A stretch of DNA of 16,877 bases from Bipolaris cookei. Taxonomy: Eukaryota; Ascomycota; Dothideomycetes; Pleosporales; Pleosporaceae. Of the stretch, positions 1 through 8,130 are shown in pieces. Location of the stretch: positions 75,563 to 92,439 of the forward strand of contig NRSV01000062.1 of assembly GCA_002286855.1 (NCBI GenBank), read 5' to 3'. The notes under the pieces are model-generated. The model was not told where the DNA came from. It made no database searches and saw only the letters and a program-made list of their open reading frames with translations. Made by a program: the position numbers and the translations under genes. Within the stretch, counting starts at the first letter, position 1. Every line of letters starts with the position of its first letter.

Positions 1-28
1 TAGTGTAGGTGGTCAGTGCGTGCAACAG
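1..28 (+). repeat. Left terminal inverted repeat of the intact Fot1-like element
   Basis: The 28 bases starting TAGTGTAGGTGG pair with 2117-2144 on the other strand, with one mismatch (base 15, A against G). The 11-bp motif TGCGTGCAACA occurs at 17-27 and again as a direct repeat at 34-44, so the end has two potential transposase-binding sites 17 bp apart. Homology to the right end continues weakly to about base 49 (GCAACACCAAC). Confidence 0.93.
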
Positions 29-155
29 GTCTCTGCGTGCAACACCAACTCTGATATGGGCGCCCACACAAATGAGGCTGTACAGCCCCATACAAAAGCT
101 AATATTACTAGATTTTCTGGTGGAGTAGTCTGTAAGTGATATATTATATATCTAT

Positions 156-2108
156 CTATTCGTATTTCTTCGGCAGCTTGATATTGCGGCCGCGCGTGGT
201 GGTTTTGGGTGGAGGCTTAGTGAGCGGCTCTGCAACACTATCACCACTTTGAGCAGCCGCAACACGACGACGTCTAGTAACTTTTGACTTGTGAGATAAT
301 GAGGCTTTTCGGATAGGTATATTTTGTATATCCTGAAGTTTTCTTGTAGTTGCAGCAGCGCGTTCTTCAGCTTTACGGGCCCTCGCAGCAGCTAGCTGCG
401 TGGCACGTGCCTCACGCTCCTTTGCCCTCGCTATCTTAGCCACCTCACGCTCTATCTTTGCTTGTTCTTGAAGCTGCTTTCTGCATGCTGCAGCAGCAGC
501 TCGTGCCTCTCTATCCTGCTCTTTTTGGAGTTTTGCTGCCTCCTCTTCTTGTTGTTGTATAGCCTCACGCTGTCTAGCCTCTCTGACTGCCCGAGGGCTC
601 CATACAACTGCTAGGCTCTGGTATTCTTGGTGTTGTTGCAAATCCAAAACTTTATTATGCTTTTGTGGGTGTTTTTTGGTGGTAGTTTCATGCTGTAGTT
701 TCTCCATTTGAACGTGTAGGAGCTCGTTGGTGACCTGGAGTGAATGGAAAGCCTCCTTCACCCGTTTTACTGCAACTGTAGATGTATCCGGCACTGCAGC
801 GTCAACCAAGTTGGCGAGGTGTCTATATGTATCTCCATCACCATGGTCTCCAACTTCTGTATCTGTATTGGGTTGTGGGGAGGAGCTGACGAGACGTTTG
901 AGGACGGCTTCGGCGTTGCGCGGATGAACTCCTGTAGCTGCAAAACTGCTTAGTATATTATTAGATGTGAACGCAGATGTATACGCAGCCCAAAATAAGC
1001 GTATAAAGTCACTTTTCTGCAGATCTAGCAAAGCTTGGCTGCGGTGGAGGAACTCGTCTAGTTCTTGGCCGTACGCAGTTGCTAGAGGCCCAAACACCGC
1101 AACGTCGAGCGGTTGAAGCCGGTGAGAGGAGTGCGGAGGCAGTACAGCGAGTAGAATCCGATGGGCATCGCAGTAATCGATGAAGGAAGGCGTCACGTGG
1201 CTGCCGTGGCCGTCAAGCAGTAAAAGCCTCCAGTCCCGCTTCGCCTTCTCCTTTGTCTTGCGATCAAAGACTTGTTCAAGCCAGGCTAAGCCAATCTCAT
1301 TGTTACTCCACCCTGTAGGGCTTGTACAGCAGAAAAGCTGGTGTTTTCCAGCCTCTAGGTCGCGTAACCAGTTGTCTCGAAGGCCGCCTTTGCCTTGATA
1401 GATGACGACAGGATCTACCCAGCTTCCATCAGCGCAGACACAACCCATAACTGTTATCCAGTCTCTGCTGCCATCTTGGAGAGCCGCTGACACCTTCTTC
1501 TGGTCCCAAAGAGCCTTTGAAAAGACTCTTTTAGAGCGTGACGTTACCCCAAGGAGGAAGCCCTTCTCATCCATATTATAGATATTATGTGGCTCAACGC
1601 TGTACTGATCGAGCTTATCGTGAAGGAGATGGAAGTAGTTACGGTAATCTTGTATATTATCAGCTTTACAGCGATCCTGATCAATACCGGTGGAGGTTTT
1701 GTTGGTGATAGCATCGCGGTGCCTTCGCAAGAAACGTGTAACCCAGGTATCTGATGGCTCCCATGGCCCAAGTGCGGCGACATATTTCTTGATCATGGCT
1801 CTTGAGGGTGGTAGCGCACGGGCTGATAGTCTCTGTATATACTTTACAAGCTGCTGCTCCTGTGGGGGGGTGAGTAACATGCGTTTCTGTGCAGCAGCTT
1901 CATGGGACCTAGTTTGGCGGTGGTGCCGGCGCGTCAAAGTTGACACCTCAACACCAAACTTTTTCGCAGCTGCGCGATATGAAAGTTGACCTTCTGGACC
2001 TTGCGAGTCAATTGCTGCAATTGCTTTTGATAGAGCTGTCATAGTGGTGGAGATATCACGCGTTGAAACTGGTGGGTTGAAATCTTGGCAATGGTGTTGG
2101 TGTTGCAT
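156..2108 (-). CDS. Fot1/pogo-family DDE transposase, full length, 650 aa
   Basis: Predicted cut-and-paste transposase that would bind the element's TIRs and move it in the nucleus. From the N-terminus: a psq-type helix-turn-helix at about residues 25-63, a CENP-B-type helix-turn-helix at about 79-132, then the DDE catalytic core with D180 (in NMDEKG), D299 (in LLDGHGSHVT) and D335 (in LQPLDVAVFGP). The last two are separated by 35 residues. A Glu/Arg/Ala-rich probable coiled coil spans about 506-590, and a basic patch (KVTRRRRV) near 610 may be a nuclear localisation signal. I chose the ATG at 2108 because it is conserved in the copy at 4649; the longer reading from 2129 begins with GTG. No stops or frameshifts are present, and all three catalytic Asp residues are kept. 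Family assignment is secure from motifs, while activity is inference. Confidence 0.93.
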   Translation of the reverse strand: MQHQHHCQDFNPPVSTRDISTTMTALSKAIAAIDSQGPEGQLSYRAAAKKFGVEVSTLTRRHHRQTRSHEAAAQKRMLLTPPQEQQLVKYIQRLSARALPPSRAMIKKYVAALGPWEPSDTWVTRFLRRHRDAITNKTSTGIDQDRCKADNIQDYRNYFHLLHDKLDQYSVEPHNIYNMDEKGFLLGVTSRSKRVFSKALWDQKKVSAALQDGSRDWITVMGCVCADGSWVDPVVIYQGKGGLRDNWLRDLEAGKHQLFCCTSPTGWSNNEIGLAWLEQVFDRKTKEKAKRDWRLLLLDGHGSHVTPSFIDYCDAHRILLAVLPPHSSHRLQPLDVAVFGPLATAYGQELDEFLHRSQALLDLQKSDFIRLFWAAYTSAFTSNNILSSFAATGVHPRNAEAVLKRLVSSSPQPNTDTEVGDHGDGDTYRHLANLVDAAVPDTSTVAVKRVKEAFHSLQVTNELLHVQMEKLQHETTTKKHPQKHNKVLDLQQHQEYQSLAVVWSPRAVREARQREAIQQQEEEAAKLQKEQDREARAAAAACRKQLQEQAKIEREVAKIARAKEREARATQLAAARARKAEERAAATTRKLQDIQNIPIRKASLSHKSKVTRRRRVAAAQSGDSVAEPLTKPPPKTTTRGRNIKLPKKYE

Positions 2109-2116
2109 TGGGTGAT

Positions 2117-2144
2117 CTGTTGCACGCACCGACCACCTACACTA
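2117..2144 (-). repeat. Right terminal inverted repeat of the intact Fot1-like element
   Basis: This is the inverted counterpart of bases 1-28 and ends in CACTA at 2144. Reading inward on the minus strand, the motif TGCGTGCAACA is followed by a degenerate second copy, AATGCAACACC, which contains the transposase start codon (ATG at 2108-2106). Confidence 0.93.
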
Positions 2145-2421
2145 AAGCCTCAGGCGGGGTAAAGCGTGGCTTCATGCATGCGACGTGCACTGCATAGAGA
2201 GCTGCGTACGAGGTAAGGCCCTTGGCGCTGTTGGCAGGGGTCCAAGCATTACTACGTAAAGCGCTTAAAATCTGTCCATCACGATGCAGGACAGATGGAA
2301 AAGCAGTCGCGTGAATACAAGGCTTTTGAGCAACACGTAGTTATGTTTAAATTCGATTTAAGTCTCCCCTTTTGTCCAGCCTATCGAACACCATGAGACC
2401 CCACCATATAGAGAAAGCGGT
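2145..2421. other. Intergenic spacer, no recognised gene
   Basis: This spacer lies between the intact Fot1-like element and the 3' end of the next broken transposase gene. I see no open frame that looks coding and no TIR that would bound the neighbouring pseudogene. Confidence 0.5.
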
Positions 2422-4078
2422 CTAGTGCATTCTAGCTACAGGCGCTCTCCATGCAGATACCGGCGCATGCGCTAGCTCAGGCGCACCGATCCGTTCCGCT
2501 ACTACTTTGGCTCTTGGCGAGGGCGGGACCGTCGGTGCTTCTACTAGTAGCGTGTTGCTCTTGCGTTTGCGCCCGCGTCCGCGCTTTGGCTTGCTTGCCA
2601 GAGCTTTGCTCCTTCGCACCACGCTTTGCTCCGGCCTCCTCAAGGTCTTCAAAACTCATTACCTTGGCCTTGCCTAGAACTACTGGCTTTATCGACTAGC
2701 GGGGTTTGGTTTCTCGGTTTGATCTGAAGGAGGAAACGATTACGATCTTTAAGGAGGGCCTGTTCGGCGAACGATACTTTAGCGGCGCTTGCCAGCCTCT
2801 CTATCCGTCTTTGCTCGCCTTTTCGAGTACTCACATGTATGTCTTTAATAGTCAGATCGCGCAATGACGCAAGCGCTTCTGTTGTCACTGACGTTACTGG
2901 TGTGATAGGTGTATCGGGTACTTCTAGTACATTGGTACTCATAGCTTCAGTTTCCAGATTTAGTATGTTGCTACTCACTTCCACTGGATATTTAGGGGCA
3001 TCTCCGAGCACACGTTCTGGATCAAAGGGGAACAGCCCGGTTGTAGACCACTCAGCTCCAATGTTCCTTTTAGTTAGTGCGCGATCTCTTGCAGGGCCAT
3101 AGAGATAAGTAAAATGCTCTTTGCCGACAACGTCAACGCCTCTTTGGTTGAGTCGCTCGACTTGTTCACGATACGCGCTCTTCAAGGGTGCAAAAGGGCC
3201 GACGTCGCATAGCTGCAGCTTATGAGATGTGCGATAAGACAGACAACACAAGATAATGTTGTAACCAAGGCATAACTGTAATATCTCGAGCGTTCCATGC
3301 ATCCCAAAGCCATCACAGACTAGCACTCGTGGTTTTCCGCCTAATTTCTGCGCGCGCCTGGGGCTCGAACACGCGTTCGAACCATTTTGAGCTAATCTTA
3401 GAGTAGTCATACCCGTTTTCTAAGTACGCGTAGTGCGACCCAGGGATTTTTGCGTAGTCCAGTTGTTACGATAGCTCGAAGCCGGCCATATGATGAATGG
3501 CAAAAGGGTCCTTCCGTCAGCACCGATGCACTCAATAGTAGTTACTATAGTGCGCTTGACATCCACACCTCTACCTTACCCATCGTCTTTGCCAAATAAG
3601 ACCTTAGTCCAGCCATGAATGCTTAGCATGACTCCAGTTTCGTCTACATTATACACGTTTTCTAGCAGTATGCGTAGATTCTGTAGTACCTAGCTAATTA
3701 TATCGAACCACTCTTCCATTTTCTTGTGTATGTTGTTTCGGTGACGCTTCCAGTCTATCAATCTAACCCTTCTTACCTAGAGTACGGTGTGATACTTCTC
3801 GAAAACTTGTGGCTAGATCTTCCTGGGGCACTTTATCGACTTCTTCATGGACCACTGACGGTTTATGCTAAACGCTAGCGAGCGAAGGTATTTAATCCGC
3901 ACAGGTTGTCCAAGATTAGACATTAGTAGCAAGAGCTTTCTAAGGGCCTTCTCCTTCTCTCGATTCGAGTACTGCTAACTCTGAGCCTGCTCTGTTCGCG
4001 AATGTCGTCCAAGCCTACGGTGGCTCAGAGTTGAGACAGGGACATTGTCGTGCTCTGATCGAGCAGCATATGTGCTAC
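2422..4078 (-). pseudogene. Broken pogo-type (DDE_1) transposase, second clade
   Basis: Read on the minus strand in shifting frames, this is a near-complete fungal pogo transposase. A CENP-B-like DNA-binding region is visible at about 4020-3720 (GQPVRIKYLRSLAFSI, then IDWKRH). The first catalytic Asp is in NVYNVDETG near 3640 and an ECIGADGRTLLPF segment lies near 3510. The second Asp is in VCDGFG (about 3325) and the third in KLQLCDVGPFAPLK (about 3200). The C-terminus ends in a basic tail (GRGRKRKS) and APVARM near 2422. The frame is broken by several stops (TAG near 3972, 3809, 3778, 3689) and by at least three frameshifts (about 3440, 3345 and 2600-2650). The longest surviving open piece is 2649-3410. 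It cannot make a working protein. I could not find TIRs, so it is treated as a relic; the N-terminal limit is approximate. Confidence 0.85.
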
Positions 4079-4612
4079 ACACACTACTAGGCAGACGTTG
4101 CGCAAGCGTCTTGCTGGCTAGATTCATGTTTATGTTGGTGATAACTGTAGGATACCTCTTCGAGCAAGAAGCTAGCAGAAGCCAACAAGATTAACAACCA
4201 ATGTGCTTCCAAGAATAGCTGGTAACCATGCGCTTGAGCAATACCTAGTAGAAGCTTCTTGGATCCACACCACAGTTCCAGCTCTTTTAGCGTAACCCAG
4301 TTATACATTGTAAGCTGTTAAAAATTTGCAATCCTGCTATTTTAGCGTTCCAAATCCTCTCGCTAAACGTGAAGGGCTAGCACACCGAGCCGTACAAACT
4401 CGAATTGCACCTAGACAAGGACTGCATATCTTCACTAAACCAGTATAGCTTCCTTAATTAGTGCATTATAAATTGTACATAAAATCCGAATAGACAGGCT
4501 AAGCTTCTATGGGAGGTAGATTAAGTGTGTGTTATTGTTGCAGCTGTAGTTATTGCTAAACACGAAAGACTCATTTCTGTAGCTAAAACTACTGTAATTT
4601 TTCTATTTACTG
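4079..4612. other. Intergenic, no recognised gene
   Basis: This segment lies between the 5' end of the broken pogo gene and the left end of the second Fot1-like element. A 73-codon open frame on the minus strand (4087-4308) has no recognisable motif. It may contain the decayed extreme N-terminus or 5' flank of the neighbouring transposase. From 4320 onward the sequence is AT-rich and I see no feature in it. Confidence 0.4.
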
Positions 4613-4620
4613 TACTGCGT

Positions 4621-4657
4621 GTGGTCAGTGCGTGCAACAGTTCAGCCAATGCAACAC
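4621..4657 (+). repeat. Left TIR core of the degraded Fot1-like element
   Basis: These 37 bases, starting GTGGTCAGTGCG and ending CAATGCAACAC, are perfectly inverted at 6712-6748. The start codon of the transposase (ATG at 4649) lies inside this repeat. Confidence 0.93.
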
Positions 4658-6600
4658 TATCTGCCCCATCAAAATATCCACCCCCCATTTTCAACACGTG
4701 ATATCTCCACCACCATGACAGCCGTCAAGAAAGCGATTGCGGCAATCGATTCGCAAGATGCAGAAGGTCAACTTTCATACCGCGCAGTTGCAAAAAAGTT
4801 TAGTGTTAAGCTCACAACATTAACGCGCCGGCACCAAAACAAAACACAGTCGCGGGCAGCAGCTACAAAAAAACGTCAATTACTCACTCCACTATAAGAA
4901 TCTAAGCTAGTAAAATATATAGAAAAACTATCAAAACGCGGCCTACCACCTTCGCGATCGATAGTAAAAAATTATATGGCCGTTATTGCAGAATGGGAGC
5001 CCTCCAACAGCTGAGTTACTCGTTTTTTACACCGTCACCACGATACCTTATGCATCAGAAAAGCTACTAGTATTGACCGCGACCGCTATCTAGCTGAAAA
5101 TCCAGCTAACTACTAATTATATTTTGATCTCCTCTATGCTAAGCTCGATTAATATAAGGTTGCGCCACATAATATCTACAATATGGACGAGAAGGGCTTC
5201 TTACTCGGCCAGATCTTGCCATCCAAAAGAATCTTTTCAAAGGCTATGTAGGAGCAAAAGAAAATACGCAAGGCACTCTAAGATGGGAGTAGGGATTAGA
5301 TCACGATTATTAGGTGTATCTGCGCTGATGGGAGCTCAGTAGATCCTGCGATAATCTTCGAGGGAGTAGATGGTCTTCGCGATGAATGGCTGCGGGACCT
5401 GGAGGTGGGAAAACACCAGATTTTTTGCTGCAGCAGCCCATCTGGATGGAGTAACAATGAGCTCGCGCTGGCTTGGGTTGAGCAGGTGTTCGATCGCTGC
5501 ACGAAGGAGAAAGCAAAACGCGACTATAGAATGCTTTGCGTCGATGGTCATAGCAGTCACCTTACGCCGTCGTTTATCGAGTATTGCTATGCCCATCGAA
5601 TACTACTCGCAGTATTTCCGCCTCACGCCACGCAGAGCCTCCAGCCACTTAATGTTGGCGTGTACTCACCTCTAGCAACCGCGTATAGTACCGAGCTCAC
5701 TAAACTACTCCACAGCGATCAAGAATTACTTAATATACGGAAAAGTGATTTCCTACGCATATTTTAGGCGGCATATATATCTACTTTCATAGCTAACAAT
5801 ATATTAAGTAGTTTTCGTACCTCTAGGATCCATCCGCGCGAGCCCGACGTCGTAATAAAACGCTTCAAAACACCACCACCACGAGCCGATATAGATATAG
5901 AAATTGGAGAGGCAGGTAATGGAGATAACTAGTGGCAGCTGTCAAGAATTTATGCCGCTGCGGTGCTGGATACATCAAAAAATGCAGCCAAACAGCTTAA
6001 ACAGGCGCTTCATTCATTGCAGACTCAGAACGAGCTTTTACACCATGAAAACAAGGAACTACGCAGCAATATTACTACCAGAAAACGCCGCAAAGCTAAA
6101 AGAAAACTTCTAGATCTATAGCAGCACGAAGAGTATCAGAGCACTGCGGTGATATAAAGCCCACGATCAGTGAGGGAGGCCAGAGCCCGCGAGGCAGCAT
6201 AACAGCAGCAAGAGCATGAAAAAACTCCAAAAAAAAACACCAGAGGGAGAAGCGAGCTGCCGCAGCCGCATATAAAAAACAAATGGCACAAGCTACTCGT
6301 GAGCATCGCGAAATGGCCAAAGTGGTGCGGCAGGAGGACCGGGCTGCGAGGGCTGCACAACTGGCTGCCGCGCGCGCCCAAAAGGCACAAGATCGCGCTA
6401 CTACAACTACAAAAAAAGCTCGCGATAAGCAGAATACAGCTAAACGAAAAGCTTCATCAAGTTAGAATACAAAAAAAACAAAGCGGCGTCATGTTGTGGA
6501 GGCTGAAAGTAGTGGTGGTAATGCATCACCGCCCGCCAAGCCTCCCACCAAAACCACCACCCGCGGCCGTAGTGTGCGGTTGCCCAGCAAATATCAGTAG
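4649..6600 (+). pseudogene. RIP-inactivated Fot1/pogo transposase
   Basis: Homologous over its whole length to the intact transposase at 156-2108, from the N-terminal MQH and STRDISTTMTA through the DDE core to the C-terminal KTTTRGRSVRLPSKYQ. In the starting frame I count 12 stops, beginning at 4895, 5012, 5114, 5150, 5249, 5279, 5297, 5765, 5930, 6119, 6155 and 6200. Ten fall where the intact copy has Gln or Trp, as expected for C to T or G to A changes. Two extra A bases, in the A-runs at 6219-6224 and 6229-6237, then shift the frame, and the C-terminal coiled-coil region is open from about 6283 to 6465. The first two catalytic Asp residues remain, but the third is Asn (AAT at 5651-5653, in LQPLNVGV). 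It is non-functional as read. Confidence 0.93.
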
Positions 6601-6711
6601 ATAGATATCAAATATACAATCGTGCGAGTACTCCACCAAAAAATCCCGCGATAATAACGTTGTGGTGGTGGTCAAAACCTTCATTTTTTGGTGGGCTCGC
6701 ATTTTGGTGGG

Positions 6712-6748
6712 GTGTTGCATTGGCTGAACTGTTGCACGCACTGACCAC
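6712..6748 (-). repeat. Right TIR core of the degraded Fot1-like element
   Basis: This is a perfect 37-bp inverted copy of 4621-4657. Because the repeat includes the translation start, an inward-facing ATG also exists at this end (bases 6720-6718 on the minus strand), although no transposase frame follows it. Confidence 0.93.
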
Positions 6749-6757
6749 ATACAGGTA

Positions 6758-7043
6758 GGGCTTGTAATATCGCAAATCCCTTCGTTGGGGAAGAACCGCC
6801 GTGAGGGACAAAATTGCAGGTGCTTTGACTTTGCAGCACTATGATGGCCTACAGACACCATGACGATATTGTTGCCCTATACAAGTGCATATTAGAATCG
6901 GATGCACCAATCAGCAGTGCTGGCATGATATAAACCACCGAGCTAGCTGAATAGAGGGCAGCCAATTGAGCCTGGGGCGGCGTACTTACGGCAAGTCACG
7001 CTAACTCTATCAAGCTAAGAAGGGGCACGCTTCAGCCCCACCG
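6758..7043. other. Intergenic spacer, no recognised gene
   Basis: This lies between the degraded Fot1-like element and the small open frame at 7044. I see no conserved motif, RNA gene or repeat in it. Confidence 0.4.
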
Positions 7044-7193
7044 ATGGCTCTCGCAGACTTTGTGTATCTAAATATGCCAATCATAGAGCATGCCAAGCAG
7101 GCCTGGTGCCCCTTCATTTTGGCGTACATGCTCGAGCGATTCTATCCTATCGTAGCGCTAGAAGGTGCCCTTTTGCTGCATGTGTGCCCCTAA
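7044..7193 (+). CDS. Possible 49-aa small ORF upstream of the 180-aa gene
   Basis: An ATG (MALADFVYLNM) opens a 49-codon frame that ends at TAA 7191-7193, upstream of the TATA-like box of the next gene. The product would be rather hydrophobic in its second half (FILAYMLERFYPIVALEGALLL). There is no recognised domain and no homologous context. It may be a chance ORF, an upstream exon of the next gene or a decayed gene. Confidence 0.18.
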   Translation: MALADFVYLNMPIIEHAKQAWCPFILAYMLERFYPIVALEGALLLHVCP

Positions 7194-7223
7194 TTGTGAG
7201 GGGCTTGTTCTTGCTTTCTCTAC

Positions 7224-7230
7224 TATATAT
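7224..7230 (+). promoter_or_regulatory. TATA-like box upstream of the 180-aa ORF
   Basis: CTATATAT lies about 87 bp before the ATG at 7317. It is preceded by a pyrimidine-rich run (TTCTTGCTTTCTC), and another pyrimidine-rich stretch sits just before the start codon. Both are common in filamentous-fungal promoters. Confidence 0.4.
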
Positions 7231-7316
7231 GAAGTGAATGGTGCGCCCAAGACATTGCAATCAATATACCACAACCCAGTACTCCATGCTTCTTTTCAAT
7301 CTACTTTCCATACACG

Positions 7317-7859
7317 ATGGCCGCTGCGACTTTGAGGCTCCCTATCCACGGCCCTAACCAGGAGCACCGTTGCAACAAGCATAAAACACCTCGCTATTAC
7401 GAGCTAGAATGGCAATACTTGGGAATGCCAGTTGAGGACTTGGAGAATGCCATAGTCAGTGGTCTTCAGTATAATTTCTATGCTGCTTTCGTATCTCAAC
7501 CCATCCTCTCTCTAGAAGCTGCAGGATATTATCCATACAACGGTCTCGCTTGGGATGAAGAAGACGGGGTATACTTCGACCATTCACTCTATATTCTCGT
7601 CGACACTGGAGTGATAAAGAATTGCACTACTTCCTGTCAGGAAATCGATTTGTCTATACAACTAGGTGACTGTTACCCGAGCGTAAAAAGCTTCCGCGCG
7701 GGTGGACTCCGATTCTACAATACATACGGTGTTCCACTTGAAGACAAAAAAACAGTATTCGATCGTGTCTATCAAAGGCAAAAACATATACAATCCTGGA
7801 AAGAAGAAATGCTGGGAAGCCCAGTGGTTAAGTCCGTACAGTACGTATGTCCGCGCTAA
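7317..7859 (+). CDS. Hypothetical protein, 180 aa, no recognised domain
   Basis: I do not recognise this protein. The frame is open for 180 codons and the start context is good (A at -3, G at +4: CACGATGG). A TATA-like box and pyrimidine tracts lie upstream. The sequence is acidic and aromatic in the middle (AAGYYPYNGLAWDEEDGVYFD) and ends with a charged helix-like segment (RVYQRQKHIQSWKEEM). No signal peptide, transmembrane segment or zinc-binding pattern is visible, and the five cysteines are not regularly spaced. The stop is at 7857-7859. A 3' intron starting at a GTACGT near 7842 is possible but cannot be decided here. It lies between two transposon remnants, so it could be a lineage-specific gene, an effector-like protein without a visible secretion signal, or a transposon-captured fragment. 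Confidence 0.5.
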   Translation: MAAATLRLPIHGPNQEHRCNKHKTPRYYELEWQYLGMPVEDLENAIVSGLQYNFYAAFVSQPILSLEAAGYYPYNGLAWDEEDGVYFDHSLYILVDTGVIKNCTTSCQEIDLSIQLGDCYPSVKSFRAGGLRFYNTYGVPLEDKKTVFDRVYQRQKHIQSWKEEMLGSPVVKSVQYVCPR

Positions 7860-8130
7860 TCATTATATGTGTAAGCTAAAGTGTAGCAAGTATGACTAGG
7901 GCCAATCCCTACCAGACAAAGACAGCATAACGTTCATTTAGTGGCGGGTGAAGTCAGGCGAGGTCATGACGGCGGTGCGGAGCGCATCAAGAGTGCAGTG
8001 CGGCCAAATGTTTTGTGCGATCATACGAACGTGCAGGAAAGGAAAGCTCAGTAATAGAAGAGATGAATGCACAATCTTAACATGATTGCATTTGATCCCA
8101 TATTTCCTTAGAAACAAATGCAATCACTCT
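7860..8130. other. Spacer with a hairpin, no recognised gene
   Basis: A 61-codon minus-strand frame (7938-8123) is present but has no motif I recognise. The only clear structure is the inverted repeat listed at 8083-8126. Confidence 0.35.
8083..8126. repeat. 12-bp perfect inverted repeat (hairpin)
   Basis: TGATTGCATTTG at 8083-8094 is inverted perfectly at 8115-8126 (CAAATGCAATCA), with a 20-base AT-rich loop. A partial third copy of the same half-site (TGATTGCTTTG) follows at about 8149. It sits exactly where the truncated pogo fragment loses its homology. Confidence 0.7.

Larger units (their letters stand above)
1..2144 (-). mobile_element. Complete Fot1/pogo-like DNA transposon, intact copy
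   Basis: Both ends carry matching terminal inverted repeats that begin and end with TA, the target dinucleotide duplicated by pogo/Tc1-type elements. Between them is one uninterrupted transposase gene on the minus strand. The element starts exactly at the first base of the window, so the left flank cannot be seen. Its length (2144 bp) is almost identical to that of the decayed relative at 4613-6757 (2145 bp), which supports both boundaries. An open gene and near-perfect TIRs suggest a recent insertion or a copy that has escaped RIP. Whether it still moves cannot be read from the sequence. Confidence 0.93.
4613..6757 (+). mobile_element. Second Fot1/pogo-like element, RIP-degraded, inverted orientation
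   Basis: Same family as the element at 1-2144, but on the opposite strand: the TIR core (GTGGTCAGTGCGTGCAACAG) is shared, the transposase is homologous throughout and the length is 2145 bp. TA dinucleotides sit at both inferred ends (4613-4614 and 6756-6757). The outermost eight or so bases differ between the ends, so the exact boundary is uncertain by about one base. The gene inside is dead, but the TIRs are nearly perfect, so it could in principle be moved by a transposase from a related intact copy (inference). Confidence 0.9.

Noticed and set aside
1180..1989. Open frames of 72-99 codons on the plus strand across the first element.
   Set aside because: They are antisense shadows of the intact transposase gene and show no motifs of their own.
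2109..2129. Longer transposase reading starting at 2129 (minus), and the matching one at 4619 (plus).
   Set aside because: Both begin with GTG inside the TIR. The first ATG (2108 and 4649) is conserved in both copies and is the more likely start.
5296..5675. Open frames on both strands over the degraded second transposase.
   Set aside because: They overlap the clearly homologous transposase frame (5405-5767) and read as antisense or shifted versions of it.
6096..6861. Minus-strand frames of 67-111 codons at the right end of the second element.
   Set aside because: They are antisense to the transposase C-terminus and TIR, with low-complexity composition.
7938..8123. 61-codon minus-strand frame considered as a continuation of the pogo fragment.
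   Set aside because: Homology stops near 8131, and this frame shows none of the catalytic-domain motifs that should follow.
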